Assembly: GCF_001667015.1 (NCBI RefSeq)
Contig: NZ_LZIS01000155.1
Span: 1-64,000 of the forward strand
Reading direction: 5' to 3'
Source: Mycobacterium sp. E3198
Lineage (GTDB): Bacteria; Actinomycetota; Actinomycetes; Mycobacteriales; Mycobacteriaceae
Length of the DNA: 64,000 nt
In this document: piece after piece, positions 16,242 through 23,682 of the stretch
Numbering within the stretch: the stretch's first letter is position 1
How the letters are laid out: each line of letters begins with the position of its first letter
Program-made: the position numbers and the translations under genes
Notes under the pieces: model-generated
What the model saw: only the letters and a program-made list of their open reading frames with translations
The model's database searches: none
What the model was told of the DNA's origin: nothing

Positions 16242-16290
16242 GCTAGCAACGCTATTGACGCACTTCCGCCGAGGGGTTAGCGTTGCTAAC
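16242..16290. promoter_or_regulatory. Paired TetR operators
   Basis: GCTAGCAACGCTA (16242-16254) and the inverted copy TAGCGTTGCTAAC (16278-16290) agree in 12 of 13 positions. The right copy forms the perfect palindrome GTTAGC-GTT-GCTAAC (16276-16290). Both lie between the TetR gene and its divergent neighbour. Confidence 0.65.
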
Positions 16291-16314
16291 ACCTACGAGA
16301 GGGGAGCTGGGAAC

Positions 16315-16797
16315 ATGGCTTTGGACGACATCACCCGCGCCGCGGCGTTGGTCGCGGTGCTGGGAACGGCGGTGGTCTACGGAACCGACGTCTTCTGCGC
16401 GATGGTGCTGCGACCGGCGTTGGCGCTGGTCGACGACGGCGCCTTGGTCGCGGTGACGGGGCACGTGCATCGCTACGGCGACCGGCGCATGCCGGTGCCG
16501 GGGGTGCTCGGGGTCGTCGCCGCCGCGGTGACGACGGTGCTGGCCGCGGTCGGCGCGCACTGGGCGCAGGCCATCCCGGCGGGCGCCGCCCTGGCCCTTC
16601 TGCTGATCTGGCTGGCGCTCTACACGCAGGTGAGCGCGCCCATCAATCGGCAACTGACCGCGGCCGCCGAAGCCGGACGGCCACTGCCGAACGGGCGCGT
16701 GCTGCAAGCGAAGTGGGACTCGATCATCAACGCTCGCGCGATGCTGCAGGGCCTGGCCGTGGCGGCCCTCTGCGCGGTGCTGTGGAGCCGATCTTAA
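16315..16797 (+). CDS. DUF1772-type small membrane protein
   Basis: 160 residues with about four hydrophobic helices (for example AAALVAVLGTAVVYGTDVF and VLGVVAAAVTTVLAAV). The C-terminal WDSIINARAMLQGLA matches the W-x-x-x-N-x-R signature of DUF1772/anthrone-oxygenase-like membrane proteins. No enzymatic role is proven for bacterial members. AGCTGGGAAC precedes the ATG at 16315. It is the first gene of a small group downstream of the TetR operators, with the NIPSNAP and DUF4267 genes following at 30 and 21 bp. Confidence 0.72.
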   Translation: MALDDITRAAALVAVLGTAVVYGTDVFCAMVLRPALALVDDGALVAVTGHVHRYGDRRMPVPGVLGVVAAAVTTVLAAVGAHWAQAIPAGAALALLLIWLALYTQVSAPINRQLTAAAEAGRPLPNGRVLQAKWDSIINARAMLQGLAVAALCAVLWSRS

Positions 16798-16827
16798 CCC
16801 AATCTCATTGCAACAAGACAGATTTCG

Positions 16828-17145
16828 ATGTTTCAGCTCAGGACCTACACCCTGCGATCGCCGGAAGCATTGAGGCGGTACGCGGTCGTGCACTGGGCGC
16901 GGCACCTGGCCACGTTCGAGACGTTCGGGGTCACCACGCACGGCGTGTGGACCGAGCTCGGGGGCGACGCGAACCGACTCGTCGCGCTGATCGGCTACCC
17001 GGAGGGCGCCGACCCCGACCAACTCACGCGGCACATCGTGGCCAGCCCGGAATTCGCCGCGGACATGGCCGGCTTCGACGTCGCCGACATCGTCGACGTC
17101 CGGACGACATTGCTTGATCCGACGGCTTTTTCGCCGATTCAGTAA
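16828..17145 (+). CDS. NIPSNAP family protein
   Basis: 105 residues, the size of one dimeric alpha/beta-barrel unit. The start MFQLRTYTLRSPEAL and the middle LVALIGYPEGADPDQLT have the NIPSNAP pattern of an ELRTYxL strand followed by helix and strand. These proteins are small ferredoxin-like folds of unclear function, often next to oxidoreductases. The gene lies in the TetR-controlled group between two membrane-protein genes. Confidence 0.75.
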   Translation: MFQLRTYTLRSPEALRRYAVVHWARHLATFETFGVTTHGVWTELGGDANRLVALIGYPEGADPDQLTRHIVASPEFAADMAGFDVADIVDVRTTLLDPTAFSPIQ

Positions 17146-17166
17146 CCACACCCAGAAGGGCTCGAG

Positions 17167-17547
17167 ATGACCATCACCGCCACCACCGGCTACGTCCTCG
17201 CCGGAATCCTCGCCGCGGCCATCATCTTCATCGGCGCGCGCTTCCTCGTCGCGCCGCGCGTCGCCGCCGCCGGCTACGGCGTGCTGCCCGATCTGGACCG
17301 GCCGGGTGCGGGCGCCTACCTGAGCGTCAAGGGCATCCGCGACATCGCCACCGGGCTGCTCGTCCTCATCCTGATGATCGCGGGCGCCACCCACCTGGTG
17401 GGCTGCGTGATGCTGGCCGCCACCATCATCCCGATCGCCGACGCCGCCATCGTGCTGCGCAACGGCGGCTCCAGGTCGGTCGCCTGGGGCGTCCACGGCG
17501 GGACCGCCGCCGTCATGCTCGTCACGACCGCGCTCCTGCTCGTGTGA
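17167..17547 (+). CDS. DUF4267-type small membrane protein
   Basis: 126 residues with four predicted membrane helices, starting with YVLAGILAAAIIFIGARFLV. The AYLSVKGIRDIATGLLVL segment with the G-x-R-D motif is typical of DUF4267 proteins. No function is known. AGAAGGGCTCGAG precedes the ATG by a short spacer. It is the last of three small genes divergent from the TetR gene, and MarR-type operators begin 27 bp after its stop, marking the next transcription unit. Confidence 0.72.
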   Translation: MTITATTGYVLAGILAAAIIFIGARFLVAPRVAAAGYGVLPDLDRPGAGAYLSVKGIRDIATGLLVLILMIAGATHLVGCVMLAATIIPIADAAIVLRNGGSRSVAWGVHGGTAAVMLVTTALLLV

Positions 17548-17573
17548 CCACGATCTCCCAACACCCGGGAATT

Positions 17574-17589
17574 GCTTCGACATCGAAGC
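17574..17589. promoter_or_regulatory. MarR operator, copy 1
   Basis: GCTTCGA-CA-TCGAAGC, a perfect 7-bp inverted repeat with a 2-bp spacer, upstream of the quinone-reductase-like gene. Copies 2 and 3 are at 17610-17625 and 19437-19452. Confidence 0.7.
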
Positions 17590-17609
17590 GAGTTGCACGG
17601 CGCGTAACC

Positions 17610-17625
17610 GCTTCGAAGTCGAAGC
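17610..17625. promoter_or_regulatory. MarR operator, copy 2
   Basis: GCTTCGA-AG-TCGAAGC, perfect arms, 36 bp after copy 1 and 23 bp before the oxidoreductase start codon. Confidence 0.7.
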
Positions 17626-17648
17626 AACCGAGACCGAGGAGGGACACC

Positions 17649-18593
17649 ATGAAGGCAGTGCGGTACCACGAGTACGGCGACAGCGACGTGCTGCGGTACG
17701 AGGAGGCCCCGCGACCGGTGCCGGGCCCGGGGCAGGTGCTGGTCAAGGTGGCCGCCACCTCGTTCAACCCGGTGGACGCCGGCATCCGCGGCGGCTACCT
17801 GGCCGAGGTGTACACGATCAGCTTCCCGCACATTCCCGGCGTCGACGTGGCGGGGACCATCGCCGAGTTCGGCGAGGGCGTCACGGGCTGGAACGTCGGC
17901 GACGCCGTCGTGGCGTTTCTGGCGCTCGACGCCGACGGTGCCGCCGCCCAGTACGCGCTGGTGCCGGCCGAATTGCTGGCCGCCGCACCGACGACGGTGC
18001 CGCTGGCCGACGCGGCGGCGCTGCCGGAGGCCGCGTTGACCGCGTGGCAGGCGCTGTTCGAGATCGCCGGACTCACCGCCGGCCAATCGGTTCTGATCAA
18101 CGGCGCCTCGGGCGCGGTCGGCGGCTACGCGATTCAGTTGGCCAAGCAGGCCGGCGCCGTGGTCACCGCGACCGCCAAGGCGCGCGACGCCGACCGGCTG
18201 CGTGGCTTGGGTGCCGACCGCATCGTCGACTACGTCGACGACGCCCACTCGCCGATCGACGTCGAGGGTGCGCCGTTCGACGCGGTGCTCAACCTGGTCA
18301 GCACCACCGACGAGCAGACCGAGGCCCTCATCGGCGTGGTCGCCGACGGCGGATTCCATGTCGGCACCATGGTTTTCGGGCCCGACAATCCGGGGCGGGG
18401 AGTCCGCACGCAGCGGATCTTCGTCCGCAGCGACGCCAGCCAGCTCGCCGGGCTGGTCCGTCGCGTCGACGAGGGGCAGCTGCGCATCGAGGTCGCCGAC
18501 CGCCGCCCGCTGGAGCAGGCCGCGGACGTGCACGCCGCCTCCGACGCCGGGCGCCTGCACGGCAAGACCATCCTCGTCCCCGCCGGTCAGTAA
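17649..18593 (+). CDS. Zinc-independent medium-chain dehydrogenase (quinone reductase type)
   Basis: 314 residues from the ATG at 17649, which follows GAGGAGGGACACC. The fold order is standard: GroES-like N-terminal domain (MKAVRYHEYGDSDVLRYEEAP, cited in part, then AATSFNPVDAGIRGG) and a Rossmann domain with INGASGAVGGYAIQLAK. The catalytic zinc ligands of alcohol dehydrogenases are absent, which places it with NADPH:quinone reductases acting on enones and quinones. Two perfect MarR-type palindromes lie directly upstream, so it is probably induced when the MarR protein encoded at 19467 is released by an electrophile. Confidence 0.9.
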   Translation: MKAVRYHEYGDSDVLRYEEAPRPVPGPGQVLVKVAATSFNPVDAGIRGGYLAEVYTISFPHIPGVDVAGTIAEFGEGVTGWNVGDAVVAFLALDADGAAAQYALVPAELLAAAPTTVPLADAAALPEAALTAWQALFEIAGLTAGQSVLINGASGAVGGYAIQLAKQAGAVVTATAKARDADRLRGLGADRIVDYVDDAHSPIDVEGAPFDAVLNLVSTTDEQTEALIGVVADGGFHVGTMVFGPDNPGRGVRTQRIFVRSDASQLAGLVRRVDEGQLRIEVADRRPLEQAADVHAASDAGRLHGKTILVPAGQ

Positions 18594-18660
18594 CGCACTG
18601 CCACAACCACACTGAGGTGGGGCCGTCGCCGGGACGGCCCCACCCGAAAGGAAACAGCCC

Positions 18661-19434
18661 ATGGACAAGCTCGCACTCGTCACCGGCGCCACCTCGGGAA
18701 TCGGCCGGGCGTACGCCGAACGCCTCGCCGCCGAAGGCCATGACCTGATCATTGTGGGCAGGCGTGCGGAGCGGTTGGCGGAGTTCGCCGGCGCCCACCC
18801 GGGCGTGACGGTCCGAGCCGAGGTCGCGGACCTTGCGAACGGCGATGACGTCGACCGGGTCGCCGAGATCTGCGCGTCCGAGCCGCTGACGATGCTGGTG
18901 AACAACGCCGGGGTCGCCCACTACATGCCGTTGGCCGAGCTCCCGGCGGGCAAGGCCGCCGAACTGGTGAACGTGAAAGTCCTTGCGCCCACGATGCTTA
19001 CCCGCGCCGCGGTCCCCGGAATGCTGGAGCGCGGCACGGGCGCGATCGTCAACATGGCGGGCATGATCGCCTTCAGCGGTCCCGCCCCGCACTCCCAGCT
19101 GCCCCGCCGCGCCGTCTACGGGGGCACCCTGGCCTACCTCGTCGCGATGTCGCAGACCCTCGGCGCCGAGCTCGAAGGGACCGGGGTCGCCGTGCAGGTG
19201 GTGTGCCCCGGGGTGGTGGCGACCGAGTTCCACGAACGTCAGAACATGGACCTCAGCGCGGTGCCCCGGATGAGCGCCGACGACGTCGTCACCGCCAGCC
19301 TGCGGGGCCTGCAGCTGGGCGAGACGGTTTGCGCCCCCGGCGTCGAGGACGCCAGCCTCCTGGACGCCGTGTTCCAGGCCGACCTCGCCGCCTTCGGCGC
19401 GCAACGCCCGGAACTCGCCACGCGCTATCGCTGA
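18661..19434 (+). CDS. Atypical short-chain dehydrogenase/reductase
   Basis: 257 residues with a normal nucleotide site (VTGATSGIGRAYAERL) and NNAG motif (LVNNAGVAHYMPL). The catalytic tetrad looks damaged: Tyr153 is present (AVYGGTLAYL) but the Lys of YxxxK is Leu157, and the usual catalytic Ser position in NMAGMIAF is Ala or Gly. Some divergent SDRs bind cofactor without classical catalysis, so the activity is uncertain. It follows the quinone-reductase-like gene by 67 bp and precedes the MarR gene, and all three probably form one regulated unit. Confidence 0.85.
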   Translation: MDKLALVTGATSGIGRAYAERLAAEGHDLIIVGRRAERLAEFAGAHPGVTVRAEVADLANGDDVDRVAEICASEPLTMLVNNAGVAHYMPLAELPAGKAAELVNVKVLAPTMLTRAAVPGMLERGTGAIVNMAGMIAFSGPAPHSQLPRRAVYGGTLAYLVAMSQTLGAELEGTGVAVQVVCPGVVATEFHERQNMDLSAVPRMSADDVVTASLRGLQLGETVCAPGVEDASLLDAVFQADLAAFGAQRPELATRYR

Positions 19435-19436
19435 AC

Positions 19437-19452
19437 ACTTCGACATCGAAGC
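19437..19452. promoter_or_regulatory. MarR operator, copy 3
   Basis: ACTTCGA-CA-TCGAAGC keeps six perfect bases in each arm of the palindrome found at 17574. It lies 14 bp before the GTG start of the MarR gene, a position expected for autorepression. Confidence 0.65.
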
Positions 19453-19466
19453 ACTATTCTCGAGGC

Positions 19467-19961
19467 GTGGCCAAGGCCCTCAACCCCGTCCAGCTGCGGA
19501 CCTACTTCGCCTTGATGGAGGCCGTCAGCCTGCTGCAGTACGAGGTGCGCCAGCAGCTCCAGGCCGACGGAAATCTGAGTTACGTGCAATTCGAGATCCT
19601 GGCCAAACTCGCCGACGCGCAGCGCCCCCTCACCATGACCGACCTGGCCGACGGCGTCGTGTACAGCCGCTCCGGCCTGACGCATCAGGCCGGACTCTTG
19701 GAAACGGAAGGCCTCATCACCCGCGCGGCCTCGCCCGACGACCAGCGCGCCACGGTCGTCACCATCACCAAGAAGGGCCGTGCCCGAGTCGCCAAGGTCT
19801 TGCCCGGCCACATCGAGGTGGTGCGCGACCTGCTGTTCGACTCGCTCTCCGAGCGCGACGTACGCACCCTCGGTGAGGTGATGAGCCGCGCCCGCGACCA
19901 CATGCGTTCCCGGCCGCCCCGCTCCGCCGCTCCGCGCGGTCGCCGCTCCGGCGCCGACTGA
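19467..19961 (+). CDS. MarR family transcription regulator
   Basis: 164 residues from the GTG at 19467. The winged helix is clear: LSYVQFEILAKLAD, then MTDLADGVVYSRSGLTHQAGLLE (helix-turn-helix) and LITRAASPDDQRATVVTITKKG (the wing with the conserved Asp-x-Arg). A basic, Pro/Arg-rich C-terminal tail follows. It probably represses itself and the upstream oxidoreductases through the GCTTCGA-NN-TCGAAGC palindromes. The proteins controlled are typical targets of regulators responding to phenolic or electrophilic compounds. Confidence 0.92.
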   Translation: MAKALNPVQLRTYFALMEAVSLLQYEVRQQLQADGNLSYVQFEILAKLADAQRPLTMTDLADGVVYSRSGLTHQAGLLETEGLITRAASPDDQRATVVTITKKGRARVAKVLPGHIEVVRDLLFDSLSERDVRTLGEVMSRARDHMRSRPPRSAAPRGRRSGAD

Positions 19962-20066
19962 CGCCACCGATCCCCGACATCGTGGCGGTTGCGCGGGCGG
20001 CGGAAATGGGTACCTAACCCAGTAATCGGGCGGCCAAACACAAGTCAGCTTCGGAAGGCGGATCGC

Positions 20067-20417
20067 ATGGCGAGTCAAGAGGAGGGCCGGTGGGACGTCA
20101 GCGTCAAAAGCAACGCCGTGTGCCTTGAGCGCATCTCTGACGGTGACAAACAGGTATTCGAGGATCTGTTGGCGCCCCAGGAGGCCCGTGCATTAGCTGG
20201 GCTCCTGACGAAGTTCGCCGACAAGGTCGACGAGTCCGATAAGTCCGAGACAACCGACCAGTCCGAGGATTCCGACAAGTCGGAAAACACCGACGAGTCC
20301 GAGCATTCCGACGACAAGGACTCCAACGACAAGGACTCCAACGAGAAGGACTCCAACGAGAAGGATTCCGGCGAGAAGGATTCCGACGACAAGGACTCCG
20401 ACGACTCGGACGACTAG
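20067..20417 (+). CDS. Hypothetical protein with Asp/Ser/Lys-rich repeat tail
   Basis: 116 residues from the ATG at 20067, preceded by GGAAGG. The first 52 residues form an ordered-looking domain (RWDVSVKSNAVCLERISDGDKQ is the start region, then LAPQEARALAGLLTKFADKV). The rest is low-complexity: DKSE/DQSED units followed by seven tandem DS-x-x-K-like units (KDSNDKDSNEKDSNEKDSGE is the densest part), ending DDSDD. The DNA shows the matching near-repeat AAGGACTCCAACGA. The tail is strongly acidic and likely disordered. I do not recognise a function; calcium or surface binding would be guesses. No close partner gene is evident. Confidence 0.7.
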   Translation: MASQEEGRWDVSVKSNAVCLERISDGDKQVFEDLLAPQEARALAGLLTKFADKVDESDKSETTDQSEDSDKSENTDESEHSDDKDSNDKDSNEKDSNEKDSGEKDSDDKDSDDSDD

Positions 20418-20432
20418 GCCCGGCCGCCGCTG

Positions 20433-20723
20433 CTACGTGCAGCCGCTCACATGGATCCGCCGGCCCACCCCGGCGCAGACGCTCACGTTCGGCGGCGGAA
20501 AGTCCTGCGGCAGCGGCGCATAGTCGCCCGGCGGCGGCGCGTAGGTGTCGACCGTGTCGGCCACGTTCGTGCATCCGCTCACCGAAACGCGCCGGCCGAC
20601 GCTCGCGCAGACGTCGGCGTTGGCCACACCGGAGGGCTGCACGACGGCGTACATTTCGGGGATCGCCGTGAGAGCCAACGTCGCGATCCCCGCGACAGCC
20701 CACGATCGCACCGACAGATTCAT
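20433..20723 (-). CDS. Small secreted protein with duplicated cysteine motif
   Basis: 96 residues. The ATG at 20723 is preferred over that at 20729 because AGGGAG then lies six bases upstream. Residues 1-36 form a Sec signal peptide (AVAGIATLALTAIP core, cleavage after SGVANA). The mature part is two copies of a 14-residue unit, VCASVGRRVSVSGC and VCAGVGRRIHVSGC, joined by a Pro/Tyr-rich linker (PPPGDYAPLPQDFPPP). Each unit has two cysteines that could form a disulfide. Function unknown. It is 25 bp downstream of the hemophore-like gene on the same strand, so both may be exported together. Confidence 0.78.
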   Translation of the reverse strand: MNLSVRSWAVAGIATLALTAIPEMYAVVQPSGVANADVCASVGRRVSVSGCTNVADTVDTYAPPPGDYAPLPQDFPPPNVSVCAGVGRRIHVSGCT

Positions 20724-20748
20724 GGTCATCTCCCTTCCCATGCACCGC

Positions 20749-21129
20749 CTAGGGCGTGGCGCCGGGCTCCCCGGCCAGTGGGGTCCACTGGCAGCGCTGC
20801 CGGATGTCGACCAGCGGTTGACGGATGTTCTCCAGGTCGGCCTGCTCTTGCGGGTTGGCGTTGAAGTAATTCTGCACGTCGTCGCGGATCTGGTCCTTGG
20901 GACGGTCCTGCAGTCCGGTGTAGAACCCGTTGACGTCCGGGTGCGTGAACAGGTAGGTCGACAGCGACGCCGCGACGCCCGCAGCGACACCGGCCACGTC
21001 GGCGGCCGTGCAGTTGGCCGGCCGGGGCAACGTATCGGCCGCGGCGGTCGCGGCGCTCGCACACAAGACCGCGCCTGCTCCGATCGCGCCGACCATCAGC
21101 CGGCTTGACAAGCAGAGTGGGAGAAACAT
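20749..21129 (-). CDS. Hemophore-related secreted protein
   Basis: 126 residues from the ATG at 21129, which follows GAAGGAG. A signal peptide (LMVGAIGAGAVLCASAATAAA) precedes a mature helical domain of about 95 residues with one cysteine near each end (ANCTAADVAGVAAGVAA and IRQRCQW). The pattern, including LSTYLFTHPDVNGFYTGL and NYFNANPQ, matches the mycobacterial heme-binding/hemophore-related family typified by Rv0203. Such proteins shuttle heme in the envelope. The 5' untranslated region contains a GC-rich hairpin (ACGGCGGC-GGTT-GCCGCCGT, 21160-21179). It diverges from the PhoU-type gene. Confidence 0.82.
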   Translation of the reverse strand: MFLPLCLSSRLMVGAIGAGAVLCASAATAAADTLPRPANCTAADVAGVAAGVAASLSTYLFTHPDVNGFYTGLQDRPKDQIRDDVQNYFNANPQEQADLENIRQPLVDIRQRCQWTPLAGEPGATP

Positions 21130-21159
21130 GGCGGGCTCCTTCATCCGGTCATCGACCCG

Positions 21160-21179
21160 ACGGCGGCGGTTGCCGCCGT
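21160..21179 (-). promoter_or_regulatory. Leader hairpin upstream of the hemophore-like gene
   Basis: ACGGCGGC and GCCGCCGT form a perfect 8-bp stem with a GGTT loop, 31 bp upstream of the start codon. It may affect mRNA stability or translation; no iron box of the IdeR type is visible nearby. Confidence 0.35.
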
Positions 21180-21356
21180 GCGCATACACCATCTTCTGCC
21201 AAGCGCGTCGATTCCGGTAGAGGTTTACCAGCGGAAATGGCCTCAGCGCCCGGTGCCCGCCGACAGTGCCGAGCGGCGGGTCGAGGTTTGGCAACGAGCG
21301 CTGTCACCGGCCAAAGCCGTTGTCGCGCAGCAATGGCCGCCTTAGTGTGGGCGCAC

Positions 21357-22295
21357 ATGCGGACCGCGTTCCATCGGCAACTCGAGGCGCTGACGGCCTC
21401 CGTCGCCGACCTGTGCGCGCGGGCCGGCGGTGCGATGCAGCGCGCTACGCACGCGCTGCTGCACGCCGATGGGTCGCTGGCCGGATGCGTGCTCAACGAC
21501 CACGACAAGATCATGCGTCACGGCGCCCAGGCCCAACGGAAGGCCTTGGCACTGTTGGCGCTTCAGGCCCCGGTGGCCGGTGACCTTCGGGTGGTCGTTG
21601 GCGACCTGAAGAACGTCGCCGACGCCCAGCGCATGGGTGTGCTGGCATCGCACGTGGCAGAAATCGCCCGCCGTCGTTACCCCGCGCGCGCCGTGCCCGA
21701 CGAGGCGATCGATCACTTCACCGAAATGGGCCGCATCGCCGCCGATCTCAGCAACATCGCCGGACACGCCGTGCGGTCCCGCGACCCCGTCGCGGCCGCC
21801 CGACTGCGGCGCGACGACGACGCCATGGACGGGTTGCACCGGCAGCTGTTCACCTTGATGATCGACAAGCCGTGGAACCATGGCGTGGCCGCCACCGTCG
21901 ACGTCACCCTGCTCGGCCGGTACTACGAACGCTTCGCCGACCACGCCGTCGAGATCGGACGTCGCGTCATCTTTCAGGCCCGAGGAGAGCCGATGTCTGT
22001 TTCCGGGGTCATCGGGCGGATCGTGGGGTTCGTGCGCGCCGGCTACCCGGAGGGGATACCGGCGACCGACACCTTCCCGTTGCTGGCGCTGCTGCGTCGG
22101 CGTCTGGCCGATCGGGAGGTCATGCGGATCGCGGCGGAGCTCGTCGAGCACGGCGACGTGCCCGTGGACGCAACGACTATCCGGGTCATGATCAGCAAGA
22201 TTACGGACCAGATGCCCGCACCCGCTGAGGTCGAACGCGTCAAGCGGCATCTCGAGATGTGCGGATGGCCGGTGAGCGACGAGTATGGGGCCTAG
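21357..22295 (+). CDS. PhoU domain protein fused to DUF3349
   Basis: 312 residues. The first 215 residues are PhoU (MRTAFHRQLEALTASVADLC, then VAGDLRVVVGDLKNVADAQRMG and LLGRYYERFADHAVEIGRRV, the metal-binding E-x-x-D-H repeats). PhoU proteins link the Pst phosphate transporter to its sensor kinase; mycobacterial PhoY proteins end at about 215-220 residues. Here a further 95 residues (GFVRAGYPEGIPATDTFPLL, LLRRRLADREV, KRHLEMCGWPVSD) match DUF3349, a small mycobacterial helical domain normally encoded alone. No stop or frameshift separates the parts. The ATG at 21357 aligns with PhoY starts; one eight codons upstream is possible. Confidence 0.85.
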   Translation: MRTAFHRQLEALTASVADLCARAGGAMQRATHALLHADGSLAGCVLNDHDKIMRHGAQAQRKALALLALQAPVAGDLRVVVGDLKNVADAQRMGVLASHVAEIARRRYPARAVPDEAIDHFTEMGRIAADLSNIAGHAVRSRDPVAAARLRRDDDAMDGLHRQLFTLMIDKPWNHGVAATVDVTLLGRYYERFADHAVEIGRRVIFQARGEPMSVSGVIGRIVGFVRAGYPEGIPATDTFPLLALLRRRLADREVMRIAAELVEHGDVPVDATTIRVMISKITDQMPAPAEVERVKRHLEMCGWPVSDEYGA

Positions 22296-22399
22296 GGCCG
22301 TGAACAGGCGGTCGTAGGACTCTCCGGCGCCATTCGCCTGCCCGCGGCGAACCGGGATGCAGAATGACGTGGTGCTGACCGCGCGGAAGGGCCGCTGAC

Positions 22400-23572
22400 G
22401 TGCATGGGTTCGGCTTCCACACGCTGGCGCTGCTGACCGCGGTGGGTTTCGCCGGTCCGCTGCTGGCGTCGCTGCCGCGCCTGCAAATCCCGGTCATCAT
22501 CGGCGAACTGGCCGCGGGCCTCATCGTCGGCAAGACCGGTTTCGGCGTCGTCGACGACGCCAACCCCACCTTTGGGTTGTTGGCCAACATCGGCTTCGCG
22601 CTGGTGATGTTCGTGGTGGGGACCCACGTTCCCGTTCGCGATCCCAAGCTGCGCGCGGCCGCGCCGCGGGCGCTGCTGCGGGCGGTCGTGATCGGCGCCG
22701 TCGCGGCGGGGATCGGCGTCGGGCTGGCGGCGGCTTTCCATACGGGCCACGCGGCGCTGTATGCGGTCCTGATGGCCTCCTCGTCGGCGGCGCTGGCCCT
22801 GCCGGTGATCGATTCGCTGCGGCTGCGGGGTCCGGATGTGCTGTCGGTGACCGTACAGATCGCCATCGCCGACGCGGCGTGTATTGTGTTGCTGCCGTTG
22901 GTGATTGACCTTAAGCGCGCGCCGATCGCTGCGCTCGGTGGGCTCGCGATCGCGGCCTGCGCGCTGGTGCTGTTCGTGGCGCTGCGGGTGGCCGACCGCC
23001 GGGGCCTGCGCCGGCGGCTGCACCGGTACTCCGAGGAGCGCCGCTTCGCGCTGGAACTGCGGACGAACCTGGTCGTGCTGTTCACGCTGGCGGCATTGGC
23101 CTCCGATACCCACGTGTCGATCATGCTGGCGGGCTTCGCGTTGGGTTTGGTGATCGCGTTGGTCGGCGAACCGCACCGCCTGGCCCGCCAGTTGTTCGGC
23201 ATCACCGAGGGGTTCTTCAGCCCGCTGTTCTTCGTCTGGCTGGGCGCCTCGCTGCAAGTGCGGGAGTTGGGTTCGCACCCGATACTGATCCTGCTGGGCA
23301 TCGGGCTGGGGCTGGGCGCCGTCGTGGCGCACTGCGCGGGAAGGTTGCTGGGCCAGCCGCTGACGCTCGCCGTGCTGTCGGCGGGCCAGCTCGGGGTCCC
23401 GGTGGCCGCGGCCACCATCGGGACCCAGGAGCACCTGCTCGTGAAGGGCGAAGCGTCGGCGTTGATGTTCGGCGCCCTGGTCACGGTCGCCTGCACCTCC
23501 ATCGCGGGGGCGCTGGCCGCGCGGCACCAGGCGGGCGTCAAGGCGCCGGAGCCCGCCGCACCCGCGGCCTAG
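22400..23572 (+). CDS. Cation/proton antiporter, CPA2 family
   Basis: 390 residues from a GTG at 22400 with about 12 membrane helices. Features of the CPA2/Kef-type transporters are the early LQIPVIIGELAAGLIVGKTG, the helix LLANIGFALVMFVVGTHVP, and the later LAGFALGLVIALVGEPHRL and FFSPLFFVWLGASLQV. There is no C-terminal RCK/TrkA domain, so it is a bare antiporter. It would exchange Na+ or K+ for protons across the cytoplasmic membrane. It is read in the same direction as the Acg-type gene 110 bp further on, which has its own probable DosR box. Confidence 0.88.
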   Translation: MHGFGFHTLALLTAVGFAGPLLASLPRLQIPVIIGELAAGLIVGKTGFGVVDDANPTFGLLANIGFALVMFVVGTHVPVRDPKLRAAAPRALLRAVVIGAVAAGIGVGLAAAFHTGHAALYAVLMASSSAALALPVIDSLRLRGPDVLSVTVQIAIADAACIVLLPLVIDLKRAPIAALGGLAIAACALVLFVALRVADRRGLRRRLHRYSEERRFALELRTNLVVLFTLAALASDTHVSIMLAGFALGLVIALVGEPHRLARQLFGITEGFFSPLFFVWLGASLQVRELGSHPILILLGIGLGLGAVVAHCAGRLLGQPLTLAVLSAGQLGVPVAAATIGTQEHLLVKGEASALMFGALVTVACTSIAGALAARHQAGVKAPEPAAPAA

Positions 23573-23573
23573 G

Positions 23574-23593
23574 GATTGGCACAAAGTCCCTTT
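23574..23593. promoter_or_regulatory. DosR-box-like sequence before the Rv3131-type gene
   Basis: Read on the minus strand, AAAGGGACTTTGTGCCAATC keeps the core GGGACTTT of the DosR consensus TTSGGGACTWWAGTCCCSAA but has a weak second half. It lies about 90 bp upstream of the Acg-type start and just after the antiporter stop. Confidence 0.45.
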
Positions 23594-23682
23594 GCCTAGT
23601 GCCGTCGTGCTCTCGTTTCACCGGCCGAGTCTGCGCGATGGTGGAAGACGTGACGACGCTTTACCCGAAGGGAACAACCGCC

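Noticed and set aside
20281..20405. Possible CRISPR array from the regular AAGGACTCC repeats
   Set aside because: The units are 15 bp, in frame, without unique spacers, and encode the Asp/Ser-rich tail; this is a coding tandem repeat.
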